A DNA stretch of 64,000 bases from Brevibacillus_F sp035644815 (GCA_035644815.1 DASQNU010000229.1:1-64000), one strand, 5' to 3'. Shown: positions 52,405 through 60,540, counted from the stretch's first letter. A program made the numbers and translations. The notes: generated by a model from the sequence alone, not told the origin.

Positions 52405-52490
52405 TATTCAACTATTGGGATCTTTAGTGGAATAATCAGGGAGCAGAATGCTTGCGCAGCTGCTCCTATTTTTAAGGAAATCGGGCGTTT
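52405..52490. repeat. Interspersed hairpin repeat, copy 4
   Basis: TTATTCAACTATTGGGATCT, AATCAGGGAGCAGAATGCTT, GCGCAGCTGCTCC, T-rich, GGAAATCGGGCG. The same block order as the other copies, with a decayed tail. Confidence 0.75.
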
Positions 52491-52497
52491 TCGATGT

Positions 52498-52641
52498 AAT
52501 GATTGGGTTATTCAAGAGAGCAATTTGAAAGATATCAATGCATTATTTATTAGCAGCATTGAAAAAAGTAATTGATCAATGATGACTGTAAAACTTATCC
52601 CTTATTTAAATATGGATAGGAACGCAAGGGAAGCTACTTAG
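52498..52641 (+). pseudogene. Truncated duplicate of the PhnB-like gene start
   Basis: From ATTGGGTTATTCAAGA onward this copies the region upstream of and including the start of the PhnB-like gene at 12.3 kb. After tandem ATG codons (52579) it reads MMTVKLIPYLNMDRNAREAT and meets a TAG where the intact gene reads REAIQFYEQ. Only 20 codons remain. It documents a duplication followed by decay. Confidence 0.8.
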
Positions 52642-52691
52642 TGATATAGGTTTCAACAAGTCAAAGTCAAATTCATTTTGGAGGGATGGAC

Positions 52692-52891
52692 ATGACCGAA
52701 ACAACGCAACAAACAATATCACAACGCAAGTAGGTGAACGCGAGATTTTGCTTACCCGCGTATTTGATGCACCGCGCGATCTTGTGTTCGATGCTTGGAC
52801 GAAAGAGTAGCATCTGTCGAAGTGGTGGGGACTTCGAGGTTTTACGACAACCGCCAAACCAATACCCAAACAGGGGCGGACTGATACTTAG
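52692..52891 (+). pseudogene. SRPBCC/AHSA1-domain protein remnant
   Basis: An SD (GGAGGGATGGAC) and ATG begin MTETTQQ, but the frame shifts within the first 12 codons. The conserved start of an AHSA1-like START-superfamily protein then appears as VGEREILLTRVFDAPRDLVF, followed by DAWTKE, a TAG, and HLSKWWGLRGFTTTAK. The rest (about 100 codons) is missing. A genuine but dead gene. Confidence 0.82.
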
Positions 52892-52977
52892 TTGAACAGT
52901 GTCTTAGAATTAATGAAAATAAAATAATTGACGAAAAACATCATCGTATTCCGTTATATATCCATGCTCAACAATAC

Positions 52978-53514
52978 TCAACTTTGTTCAGAGCCGGACC
53001 ACTTATTTGATGACTTGTATCTTTCATAGCAACGATTAAGCCAATGATAGAAGCCAATCGTTATTGGTTGCACCGTAATGAAAAACAAAAAAGATAAAAA
53101 TAACGTCCAGCCCTTATAGGTAAACATGCCACACACTTCCGCAACCCACTCAAGTCCGAGACCGAAAAACGAGAAGATCAGGATATAGGTAAGGTGCTTC
53201 CACAATCCCCGGATTCTAAGCTTGTCATAAAAGTAAATAAAAATATAGCACCACCCCCCAAAAAGGGGATAAGTAAACATATCGGCTAGTTCCAGCTTCG
53301 GCGAATCATTAATGTCGTACAAGTCCAAAGCGCCGGGCGAACTGATCACAAAATCGGCCCACCGGGAGAAAGACAAGCCGAACATGAACAAGGTAACGCT
53401 GATCATGATCGGAAATCGCTTGGGAAGGAGTAGCAACGAGTACGTGGCGACCGATATTACGAGAAGAAACCACTCATTAACATCGAATTTCTCGGGAAGC
53501 GGAAACAGTGTCAA
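52978..53514 (-). CDS. Polytopic membrane protein, 178 aa (CBO0543-like)
   Basis: Four to five hydrophobic segments: FLLVISVATYSLLLLPKRFP, FPIMISVTLFMFGLSFSRWA, GWCYIFIYFYDK, LTYILIFSFFGLGLEWVAEV and LFLSFLFFITVQPITIGFYH, with a charged C-terminal tail. It resembles the CBO0543 group of clostridial and bacillar membrane proteins, often found in tandem in spore formers; the assignment is from memory. TTG start directly after the upstream stop, with AAAGGAG eight bases away, so it is coupled to the preceding gene. Confidence 0.75.
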   Translation of the reverse strand: MTLFPLPEKFDVNEWFLLVISVATYSLLLLPKRFPIMISVTLFMFGLSFSRWADFVISSPGALDLYDINDSPKLELADMFTYPLFGGWCYIFIYFYDKLRIRGLWKHLTYILIFSFFGLGLEWVAEVCGMFTYKGWTLFLSFLFFITVQPITIGFYHWLNRCYERYKSSNKWSGSEQS

Positions 53515-53973
53515 CTACATCACTCCTTTGATAAAGCGTCGGAATAGCCGCTGGGATACAAAAACGATCAGGATTGAGAAAAGCCACCAGAGTGTGGACT
53601 TCCACCACGTCCAGTTTACGATGATTACGTAATTTGCGTATGCCGCCAACGCCTCGAATCCAAATAGAATACCCAGACAAAGCAATCCTGCCAGCACTCT
53701 ACCGATCCAGGAGCTGAGTGCGTGCCACCGGTCCACGAACAGCAAGATCGTCATCGGAATGATTAGTTCCACGATCCGCAGTGTAAGATAGGGCATCATC
53801 TGCTTCGTAACCTCTACAGCTTTATTGTGCCCGATGACAGAGAAGGCCGTCGTGTAAACAAACATGTAAAATTGAAAAAGCCAAATGTGCTCGATTGCAA
53901 AGAGGTACTTTTTTGAAAAGAAATAGATGCATGCGATGATGACCGCAGCTGTGATAATCAGGGCATTTACCAC
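53515..53973 (-). CDS. Polytopic membrane protein, 152 aa
   Basis: Four predicted transmembrane segments: ALIITAAVIIACIYFFSKKY, LFQFYMFVYTTAFSVIG, VLAGLLCLGILFGFEALAAY and STLWWLFSILIVFVSQRLF. The first gene of a two-gene unit whose second member is a similar-looking membrane protein starting at its stop codon. Function unknown. Confidence 0.72.
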   Translation of the reverse strand: MVNALIITAAVIIACIYFFSKKYLFAIEHIWLFQFYMFVYTTAFSVIGHNKAVEVTKQMMPYLTLRIVELIIPMTILLFVDRWHALSSWIGRVLAGLLCLGILFGFEALAAYANYVIIVNWTWWKSTLWWLFSILIVFVSQRLFRRFIKGVM

Positions 53974-54121
53974 ATGGATCCTCCGCGATTGAATTTAATC
54001 CATAGTATGTAAATAAAACAAAGGTCTATACATGAAACATGCTAGCTATAATCCCTTTACTGCTGGTCATTTCTTGTGATAAAAGACCGAACATCAAAGT
54101 TAGGCTGAATTTGTTCTTCCA

Positions 54122-54153
54122 TTTACCTCCTGTTTACCTACATTTCATAAAAT
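54122..54153 (+). promoter_or_regulatory. Promoter with direct repeat, likely response-regulator site A
   Basis: TTTACCT occurs at 54122-54128 and again at 54133-54139, an 11-bp period, followed eight bases on by a -10-like TAAAAT (54148-54153). The repeats occupy the -35 position. The same arrangement with TTTACT is found upstream of 56817. OmpR/PhoB-class regulators bind such head-to-tail repeats as tandem dimers. Confidence 0.6.
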
Positions 54154-54184
54154 AAGAAAAACGTTGAACTGGAGGTAATTGGCC

Positions 54185-54715
54185 ATGACAAAGAAGAGAA
54201 CGTGGTGGTCGTCAAAGAAGTGGGGGTATGTAGCATCCGTTGCCCTAATTCCATATACGGTCATCAAGACGCTTTGGGCGAATGGAGTGGTCATTCTCGC
54301 TTCCGAGAAAGGAATCGAGGGGCTTCATGCCTCCATGAAAACCAGCGCAGATCCGGTCAGTTCATTTTTATACGCTATGGGCATCGACATAACCGCCGTA
54401 TTCGCGCTCATCGCTACCATGCTAGCTGTTGCTTTGGTCAAAGATTCGTGGCGGATGATCCCATGCTGGATGCTGCTCGTACCGGCGTACTTGGGCGGAA
54501 CGTTCTTCATCTATATGTGCTTTTCAACCTTTTACAAACTAGTATCGGGCTCTATTCGGATATCCGATACACGGGAGTTTAACCCATGGGTACTGCTCCC
54601 TGTATACGGAGGATTTTTCATCTGGGGAGTCGCGATCATCTTGGCAGCCATTTCTTACGGGATTAGAAAAGGCCGTTCAGCTCGTTTGAACGTGCGGGCG
54701 GATCGGTCGGACTGA
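54185..54715 (+). CDS. Four-helix membrane protein, 176 aa
   Basis: A basic N-terminus (MTKKRTWWSSKKWGYVASVA) leads to four hydrophobic segments near residues 13-33, 60-85 (MGIDITAVFALIATMLAVAL), 92-115 (LLVPAYLGGTFFIYMCF) and 135-158 (WVLLPVYGGFFIWGVAIILA), then an Arg-rich tail. ATG at 54185 with CTGGAGG. It precedes a two-component system in the same direction, and its promoter carries the repeat shared with the last gene of the locus. Function unknown; a transporter or sensor partner is plausible. Confidence 0.75.
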   Translation: MTKKRTWWSSKKWGYVASVALIPYTVIKTLWANGVVILASEKGIEGLHASMKTSADPVSSFLYAMGIDITAVFALIATMLAVALVKDSWRMIPCWMLLVPAYLGGTFFIYMCFSTFYKLVSGSIRISDTREFNPWVLLPVYGGFFIWGVAIILAAISYGIRKGRSARLNVRADRSD

Positions 54716-54947
54716 CGGGCAGACTTGTAACCCCGAATGGTTTCAAATGGCAGTTATTCGCCGGTGTAGTAAATTTGGCGTGCATTGCGGCGTGGAATTG
54801 TGCGGGGCATTCCAAAGTTTTACTCCCCTTTCTGCGGCGATCTGCTATCCTTTATCTATGCATGGTTATACTTATCACGACGTTCATTGTTAGTGCGATA
54901 ATGTTTGATTTCCTCAGGTTATGAGCAGAGATAAGGGGGGAGTAGGA

Positions 54948-55658
54948 GTGCGGAATGAATCGATATTAGTGGTCGACGACGAGGAAGGCATTCTAATTAT
55001 GCTTGAAAATCTTTTTCGCAAAGAAGGATACACCAGAATTACAAAAGCTGGCTCTGCCGCCGAGGCGCTTATGGCCGTGAGAACGACTCGGTTTGACATA
55101 ATCGTTTTGGATGTCATGCTTCCGGACATGGACGGATTTACCCTGTGCACAGAGTTACGAAAAACCATTACAACCCCTATTCTGTTTCTTACCGCCCGAT
55201 CCAGCGACATGGATAAGCTGCAGGGGCTGTTCTTGGGCGGAGACGATTATGTAACCAAGCCGTTCAACCCGATGGAAGTAGTTGCACGGATACAGGCTCA
55301 ATTGAGACGGAGCGCTTTGTATTCATCCGATGTCGTAAAAGTGGAGAATTTGTATCGGTACGATACGTTTACCGTTAACCGGACGACCGGGCAGCTTATC
55401 ATCAATAATGTGGATACACCTTGTCCGGCCAAGGAGCTTGAGCTGCTGCTTTATTTTTGCAAACATCCGAACCGGGTATTCACCGCTCAGCAATTATATG
55501 AGCAAGTGTGGGGAACCATGGTGCAAGGGGATGAGAAAACGGTCGTTATCCACATTTCCAGACTCCGAAAGAAGCTGGAAGTCGATCCGGCACACCCCAA
55601 ACTAATCGTTACGCTGCGAGGAATTGGATACAAATTCGTTCCGCCGTCGGGAGGTTAA
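54948..55658 (+). CDS. OmpR/PhoB-family response regulator
   Basis: Receiver domain (residues about 4-118): ESILVVDDEEGILIMLENLF with the acidic pocket, phospho-acceptor Asp in DIIVLDVMLPDMDG, the Thr in PILFLTARSS and Lys in DDYVTKPFNPME. Winged-helix DNA-binding domain (about 135-233) ends in VVIHISRLRKKLEVDPAHPK and LRGIGYKFVPP. GTG start after GGGGGGAGTAGGA; 236 aa. The kinase gene follows after 4 bp. Likely binds the TTTAC repeats at 54.12 and 56.75 kb. Confidence 0.94.
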   Translation: MRNESILVVDDEEGILIMLENLFRKEGYTRITKAGSAAEALMAVRTTRFDIIVLDVMLPDMDGFTLCTELRKTITTPILFLTARSSDMDKLQGLFLGGDDYVTKPFNPMEVVARIQAQLRRSALYSSDVVKVENLYRYDTFTVNRTTGQLIINNVDTPCPAKELELLLYFCKHPNRVFTAQQLYEQVWGTMVQGDEKTVVIHISRLRKKLEVDPAHPKLIVTLRGIGYKFVPPSGG

Positions 55659-55662
55659 AGAC

Positions 55663-56733
55663 GTGAATGTTATACTCCGCATAGCACTGCAACTCCTGGC
55701 GGCTTTCATTATCCTGTTTGTTTGCATTCAAACGATTGCGATCGTAACGGCCTGGTTATTTTGGCCACAAATGTTCTTGTCTGGGGAAAGTTCAGGCTAT
55801 TACGAAATTTTCCTGGTGACCTTGTGCGCCTTGCTTTTTCTTCTTTCCTTGCTCCTTATTGGCTGGTACTTAGGGAAGCCAGTTTATTTGATGATGGTTT
55901 GGATCAGGAGCCTGGCAAGCGGACAATACGATATTCCCCTTCACTGGAACGAGATCCACTCCCGCAAACGAGGAACGTTGAAATTACCATATGCGGTTTA
56001 TAAGGAATTATTCGAGCATTTACGAATGCTTGCGAGCACGCTTCGAAAAAACGAGGAGGCGCTTCTGGAGTCGGAACAAATGAAACGCGAGTGGATTCGA
56101 GGAATATCGCACGATTTAAAAACGCCGTTAACCTATATATCCGGATATTCCGCCATGCTGATCAATTCAGAGTATAGCTGGAGCACCGCGGAACAAAAGC
56201 AATTCCTGTCTATCATTCAGCAGAAGGCAGTTCATCTGCAAGAACTGGTACAAGATCTTAATGAAACGATTTACGGACAAATTCCTCTAAAAGCCGAGGA
56301 AGCGGATATCGTTGAACTTGTCCGAAGAACAGTGGCGGATGTCAGCAGCGCACCTTGGGCGACAGGTTATCTCTTCATGATGGATCCGGAGCCGGAACGC
56401 ATTTCGGTATGCTGCGATCCGAAGTTGATGACGCGAGCGATTCGTAATTTGCTCGTCAATGCCGTCGTCCATAATCCTGAAGGTACCGAGATTGTGGTTC
56501 GACTTTCGCAGCTTCTTGATCGAACAACAGAGATCCGGGTCGAAGATAACGGGGTCGGATTCAGCGAGACGTTAATTCAAAGAGGTTCAGATAAAACATC
56601 TTCCGAACGTTCGGGTTTGGGGCTAACCATTGCCAAGAAATTCGTTGAAGCCCATGGTGGAGATTTTATCGTCTACACCAAGCCTAATGAAGGGACTTCC
56701 ATATCGATCAGGTTGCAAGCGGCTCATAATTAG
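55663..56733 (+). CDS. Membrane sensor histidine kinase
   Basis: Two transmembrane segments (residues about 5-30 and 42-62) with a very short extracellular loop of about 12 residues (PQMFLSGESSGY), then a HAMP-like linker, HisKA with EWIRGISHDLKTPLTYISGY, and the ATPase domain with the N box NLLVNAVVHNP, VEDNGVGFSE and GLGLTIAKKFVEAHGG. 356 aa; GTG start with GGGAGG eight bases upstream. The tiny sensor loop makes it an intramembrane-sensing kinase, a class that often answers to cell-envelope antibiotics via partner membrane proteins, here perhaps the flanking gene products. Confidence 0.93.
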   Translation: MNVILRIALQLLAAFIILFVCIQTIAIVTAWLFWPQMFLSGESSGYYEIFLVTLCALLFLLSLLLIGWYLGKPVYLMMVWIRSLASGQYDIPLHWNEIHSRKRGTLKLPYAVYKELFEHLRMLASTLRKNEEALLESEQMKREWIRGISHDLKTPLTYISGYSAMLINSEYSWSTAEQKQFLSIIQQKAVHLQELVQDLNETIYGQIPLKAEEADIVELVRRTVADVSSAPWATGYLFMMDPEPERISVCCDPKLMTRAIRNLLVNAVVHNPEGTEIVVRLSQLLDRTTEIRVEDNGVGFSETLIQRGSDKTSSERSGLGLTIAKKFVEAHGGDFIVYTKPNEGTSISIRLQAAHN

Positions 56734-56749
56734 GGTGAAGTTGAGCTTA

Positions 56750-56806
56750 TGTTTACTTTCTGTTTACTAACACCCCCTATACTAAAACTAACATTGTATA
56801 GGGGGT
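56750..56806 (+). promoter_or_regulatory. Promoter with direct repeat (site B) and SD-covering hairpin
   Basis: TGTTTACT at 56750-56757 repeats at 56761-56768, an 11-bp period, with a -10 TATACT at 56778-56783. Then ACCCCCTATAC (56772-56782) and GTATAGGGGGT (56796-56806) form a perfect 11-bp inverted repeat whose right arm includes GGGGG, the only SD candidate for the next gene. The first part matches the promoter at 54.12 kb; the second may be an operator or a translational control element. Confidence 0.55.
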
Positions 56807-56816
56807 TGTGATCTTA

Positions 56817-57962
56817 ATGAAACTAGCAAAAAAGAGTACCATAGTCCATGAGCAAGTTACTCGATCGATATCTTCGGCCGCACGCTGGTGGAGGCGTTGG
56901 CCGGAATGGGCTCGTTACGCAGCGATCGTTTGGACACTCGTGTATGGCGCGCTGGGATTATATTGGTCGTTAGGAGGTTCAGGCTTTCCATTTGGCTTGT
57001 TAAATGACTCGAATACGCAAAGTTCGGCTTTTGGACATGTTACGGCAGCGACTGCAGGCCCCGTCATCGCAATTTTCTGCTTTCTTGGTATAGCCGTCCT
57101 ATTCATGTGCAAGTTTCATGCTCGCGGTATTACCCGAAAGCTTATGCTGCTTTATGTCTGGAGTGCTGCGACGCTCCTCTGCTTCGCGATCCCAGATACC
57201 CGTGCCCTTATAGGAGTGGCTTACGCTCCCATTTCCTTGATCGGGGCTCTTTTCGGGTGGTCGCACCACTATTTTGATTACTTCACATGGCCGGTTGTAA
57301 ACCAATATATTTGCCTTGCAGGCGGTATGCTTTGGGCTGCGACAGCGTTGTCCTTTCAACGGCAAACCCGAAATGCTTGCTCCTATTGCGGGCGTAACAG
57401 CGATGGAATCCGATGGATGGCTTCGAGTTCAGCGCAGCGCTGGGGAAGGTGGGCGACCTATGTTGCGATCCTGGCCCCTGCTTATTACGATATTACCCGC
57501 ATTGCCTGGCTGCTTGGAATACCTCTAGGGGTTACGGAGGAATTATTTCAAAGTCTTCAAAAATCAGATGCGGTATGGGCTGGAGCCGGCCTTGCCCTGG
57601 TATCGATTGTGGGTGCCATTCTAACACATGGACTTATAAAGCCTTGGGGGGAGACTTTCCCTCGTTGGTTTCCGTTTTGGGCCGGGAAGCGGGTCCCTGT
57701 TGCACTAGCTGTCGTTCCTGCAGGACTTGTCTCCATCCTTTTAACCGTAACGGGAATTCAAGTCGTAATCCAATTTATATTGACCGGAGATTTCCAGAAT
57801 TGGGGCGCAACAACACCGTTGCTGTTTTTACCAATTTGGGGGATTGCGTTAGGAGGCGCTACGATTTTCTACTTTTACCGGAGGCAGGACTACTGCAGTC
57901 ATTGCTTGCAAAATACGTCTGCTATAATAAACCCAATGATCGTGTTGAACACAAAACGTTAA
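56817..57962 (+). CDS. Polytopic membrane protein with two CxxC motifs, 381 aa
   Basis: Eight or more hydrophobic segments (for example YAAIVWTLVYGALGLYWSLG, GPVIAIFCFLGIAVLFMCKF, VPVALAVVPAGLVSILLTVT). Two loops end in cysteine pairs that could bind zinc: NACSYCGRNSDG near residue 190 and DYCSHCLQNTS near residue 363. No transporter family recognised. I prefer the ATG at 56817; a GTG at 56808 sits too close to the GGGGG SD. Last gene of the two-component locus and probably its main target. Confidence 0.78.
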   Translation: MKLAKKSTIVHEQVTRSISSAARWWRRWPEWARYAAIVWTLVYGALGLYWSLGGSGFPFGLLNDSNTQSSAFGHVTAATAGPVIAIFCFLGIAVLFMCKFHARGITRKLMLLYVWSAATLLCFAIPDTRALIGVAYAPISLIGALFGWSHHYFDYFTWPVVNQYICLAGGMLWAATALSFQRQTRNACSYCGRNSDGIRWMASSSAQRWGRWATYVAILAPAYYDITRIAWLLGIPLGVTEELFQSLQKSDAVWAGAGLALVSIVGAILTHGLIKPWGETFPRWFPFWAGKRVPVALAVVPAGLVSILLTVTGIQVVIQFILTGDFQNWGATTPLLFLPIWGIALGGATIFYFYRRQDYCSHCLQNTSAIINPMIVLNTKR

Positions 57963-57981
57963 TAAGTTTCCAAAGTTTAAT

Positions 57982-58011
57982 AACGGTTGCTAGCAGTGGC
58001 AGCCGTTTTTT
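57982..58011 (+). terminator. Rho-independent terminator of the membrane-protein gene
   Basis: A 9-bp stem AACGGTTGC / GCAGCCGTT (one G-T pair) with an 8-nt loop and six T residues, 20 bp past the stop. Confidence 0.88.
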
Positions 58012-58054
58012 GTTACTAAACAATTGGGCTGGCCTGATAAATTTGGAGGAGAAA

Positions 58055-58222
58055 ATGAAGTGTAATGAATGTGGGTACGAACCTAACCAAGGTAAGCAAA
58101 ATTGCCTAGCATGCGAATCCTGTACTCGACAAAATAAAAGAAACAAATGGAAGAGGTCAGAAATTGAACAGAAGTATAATGAAAGCGGATTAGTCATTCA
58201 TTATTTCTTTTTAAAAATTTAA
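58055..58222 (+). CDS. Small zinc-ribbon-like protein, 55 aa
   Basis: ATG with an excellent SD (GGAGGAGAAA). The N-terminal half has four paired cysteines, MKCNECGYEPNQGK and CLACESCTRQNKRN, in CxxC and CxxCxxC spacing as in a treble-clef or zinc-ribbon knuckle, then a basic Lys/Arg stretch and a hydrophobic end (VIHYFFLKI). Likely a nucleic-acid- or protein-binding zinc protein. It lies after a terminator, so it has its own promoter or arises by read-through. Confidence 0.65.
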   Translation: MKCNECGYEPNQGKQNCLACESCTRQNKRNKWKRSEIEQKYNESGLVIHYFFLKI

Positions 58223-58369
58223 TTGAACTACCGGGGATCGTTCGCTCAATATACCAGCATCTTTGAAGCACTATGAAAGTGTATGTTCCCTTTCGAATAT
58301 GCGCTTATTTGTGCCGAGTATCATCAACTCCTTGTATGGAAAGCTGCGAGATTTGGGTCAAACCCAATT

Positions 58370-58394
58370 TTGTTAATATTGTGAATATTAACAA
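58370..58394. promoter_or_regulatory. Perfect 11-bp palindrome, candidate repressor operator
   Basis: TTGTTAATATT-GTG-AATATTAACAA, fully symmetric, about 190 bp before the amine oxidase start. Its size and AT-rich arms resemble ArsR/SmtB or TetR operators. A GC-rich hairpin (GGGCCTCA...TGAGGGCCC) lies between it and the gene at about 58469-58494. Confidence 0.6.
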
Positions 58395-58581
58395 TTAAAA
58401 AATAAATATTTTGGGCATTTCAACAAAAGGTAATAAATGGAATTTGAAGAACCCTTCTAGAAACGTTAAGGGCCTCAGCCGAAATATGAGGGCCCCTGCA
58501 CGGAGTATTGTATGCGATCAAAGGGTGGGCGAGGCGAGGCGGCTAGGTGTTTTTACTCTTCACGAAACTAAGGAGGAAAGT

Positions 58582-60186
58582 ATGTCCAAAACACCACTGA
58601 TTAGCGATTTACAGGAGGCTGCATCAGTTGCACAGGAGGCGCACGAACGAAATCTGCCTGTCAAACAGGTGATCGAAGAGCGGGCGCAGAAGGCCATTAG
58701 CCGAAGAGAGTTTTTGAAACATTCGGCCGCGATTGCCGCTGCAGTAGCTGTTCCTACCATCTTGTGGGATTGGGGCGGAAAGCTTGCCCGCGCTGAAACA
58801 TCAGCCAAGGTAGTGGTTGTTGGAGCGGGGCTGGCCGGGCTTACCTGCGCTTACCGGTTGAAGCAGGCGGGGATCGTCGCGGATGTGTACGAAGCTTCGG
58901 ATCGCGTCGGCGGGCGCTGCTGGACACGCCGAGGAGACTTCGCAGACGACCAGATCGCGGAGCATGGCGGCGAACTAATCGACAACAGCCATATTCAGAT
59001 CAAGCAACTCGCGCAGGAGCTAGGCCTCAAGCTGGACAACCTGCACCGGGCGGAGAAGAACGGCACAGAAGTTTTCTACTACTTTGATGGTGAACCGTAC
59101 ACGTATGAGGAAGCAACAGATGACATCAAGCGGATCTGGCAAAAGATTCACCGGGATGTGACCGACGCCGGTTTCCCAACGCTTTACAACAGCTATACGG
59201 ATCGGGGCAGGGAGCTTGACAACATGTCGATCATCGACTGGATCGAGGAAACGGTACCGGGCGGCATGGATTCCAAACTGGGAAAGCTGCTGGACGTGGC
59301 CTACACATGCATGTACGGAGGAGAAGCGAGCGATCAGAGTGCCCTCAATCTGCTGTATCTGCTCGGATATCGAGGCCAGGGAAATTTTCGGATATTTGGT
59401 CCATCCAACGAAAAATTCCACGTCAGAGGCGGCAACGATCAGATTCCGTCCAAGCTGAAAAGAAAGTTGGGTGATCAGATTCACACCAATCACGAGCTGG
59501 TGGCCATCAAACGGGAGAGTGACGGCACCTATACCCTGACTTTTGACAGCGATTCCGGCAGCAAAGAGGTGTCGGCAGACAAAGTCGTCATCACGATTCC
59601 CTTCTCGATCCTTCGTTCCTCGGTCGATTACCGCCGGGCGGGGTTCCGCTCTCTTAAAGAGACCGCAATCGAGGAGTACGGTATGGGGACCAATTCCAAG
59701 CTCCATCTCCAATTTACGGAGCGGCACTGGGAGTCGTTTGGCTGCAACGGAGAAACCTTCTCTGATACTGGCTACCAGCAAACGTGGGACGTAACCCGGG
59801 CTCAGACGGGTGATTCCGGTATCCTGGTTAATTACACTGGCGGGAACTATGGAGCGGCTATTGATGAGGGGAGCAATCGGGAGCTGGCAAAGCGCTTTTT
59901 ATCCCAAGTGGAACCGGTATTCCCGGGGATTTCCGAGAAATGGAACGGCAAGGTAACCCTCGATTTTTGGCCGGGTTACAAATGGGCAAAGGGCTCCTAT
60001 TCCTATTACCGGGTGGGGCAATACACGACGTTTTGCGGAATAGAAAGAGAGCGGGAAGGCAATTGCTATTTTGCCGGTGAGCACACCTCGCTCGATTTCC
60101 AGGGGTATCTGAACGGAGCGGTCGAGACGGGTGAGCGGGCAGCGGCGGAAGTGCTTGAAGATTTGAAAGCGGAGGCCAGGCGATAA
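58582..60186 (+). CDS. Tat-exported flavin amine oxidase (L-amino acid / monoamine oxidase family)
   Basis: FAD enzyme that oxidises a primary amine or amino acid to imine with release of H2O2. A Tat signal with the motif SRREFLKHSAAIAAAVAVP is at residues about 40-58. Then the FAD Rossmann start VVVVGAGLAGLTCAYRLKQA, the GG doublet motif RVGGRCWTRR, and the C-terminal FAD motif FAGEHTSLDFQGYLNGAVET. 534 aa from the ATG at 58582 with AAGGAGGAAAGT; the N-terminal helical extension before the twin arginine is longer than usual. Exported folded, so it acts outside the membrane. Confidence 0.92.
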   Translation: MSKTPLISDLQEAASVAQEAHERNLPVKQVIEERAQKAISRREFLKHSAAIAAAVAVPTILWDWGGKLARAETSAKVVVVGAGLAGLTCAYRLKQAGIVADVYEASDRVGGRCWTRRGDFADDQIAEHGGELIDNSHIQIKQLAQELGLKLDNLHRAEKNGTEVFYYFDGEPYTYEEATDDIKRIWQKIHRDVTDAGFPTLYNSYTDRGRELDNMSIIDWIEETVPGGMDSKLGKLLDVAYTCMYGGEASDQSALNLLYLLGYRGQGNFRIFGPSNEKFHVRGGNDQIPSKLKRKLGDQIHTNHELVAIKRESDGTYTLTFDSDSGSKEVSADKVVITIPFSILRSSVDYRRAGFRSLKETAIEEYGMGTNSKLHLQFTERHWESFGCNGETFSDTGYQQTWDVTRAQTGDSGILVNYTGGNYGAAIDEGSNRELAKRFLSQVEPVFPGISEKWNGKVTLDFWPGYKWAKGSYSYYRVGQYTTFCGIEREREGNCYFAGEHTSLDFQGYLNGAVETGERAAAEVLEDLKAEARR

Positions 60187-60510
60187 TAATTGACGCGGTT
60201 GTGATACGAAAACGGCTGCTTTTTCAGTGGGCATTTTCTCAAATAAATAATAGTAGTCAATAGAAAAAAAACAGACCCATTTTAAAGGATGCCTGTTTTT
60301 TGTTACAATAATATTTGTCTATAAGACAATGGAAAAACCTGACATTCCGTTTCTGGAAAAGATTGAAGAAGATCACCTGTCGTTCGTTTTAACCCTTGAA
60401 GGATACAGTCCTCTAAGGGCTTTTCTTTCTGACCTTCATTAAATTAAAGGGCAGTTTAACGCAGCAAATATTTCGTACGGAATACCATCCAGTTTGTTAT
60501 GACTAGACTA

Positions 60511-60540
60511 ACGGCCATCCCCTGAGGTGGCTGTTTTTTT
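60511..60540 (+). terminator. Rho-independent terminator before the MerR operon
   Basis: A 7-bp stem ACGGCCA / TGGCTGT (one G-T pair), 9-nt loop and seven T residues. The stretch 60187-60510 upstream holds no convincing gene, only a weak hairpin (AAAAAACAG...CTGTTTTTT) near 60265-60300. Confidence 0.8.

Noticed and set aside
57413..58055. A 269-codon ORF in another frame across the CxxC membrane protein gene
   Set aside because: The main frame has clear membrane segments and a start signal; only the last 55 codons, from 58055, have their own SD and are kept as a separate gene.
58500..58560. A T-box-like AGGGTGG string before the amine oxidase gene
   Set aside because: The rest of the T-box consensus and a terminator/antiterminator pair are absent.
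59020..59781. A 253-codon minus-strand ORF inside the amine oxidase gene
   Set aside because: Antisense shadow of a GC-rich gene with clear FAD motifs on the plus strand.
60328..60441. A 37-codon ORF (MEKPDIPFLEKIEEDHLSF...) after the amine oxidase
   Set aside because: No SD upstream and no resemblance to a known protein; placed among weak hairpins.
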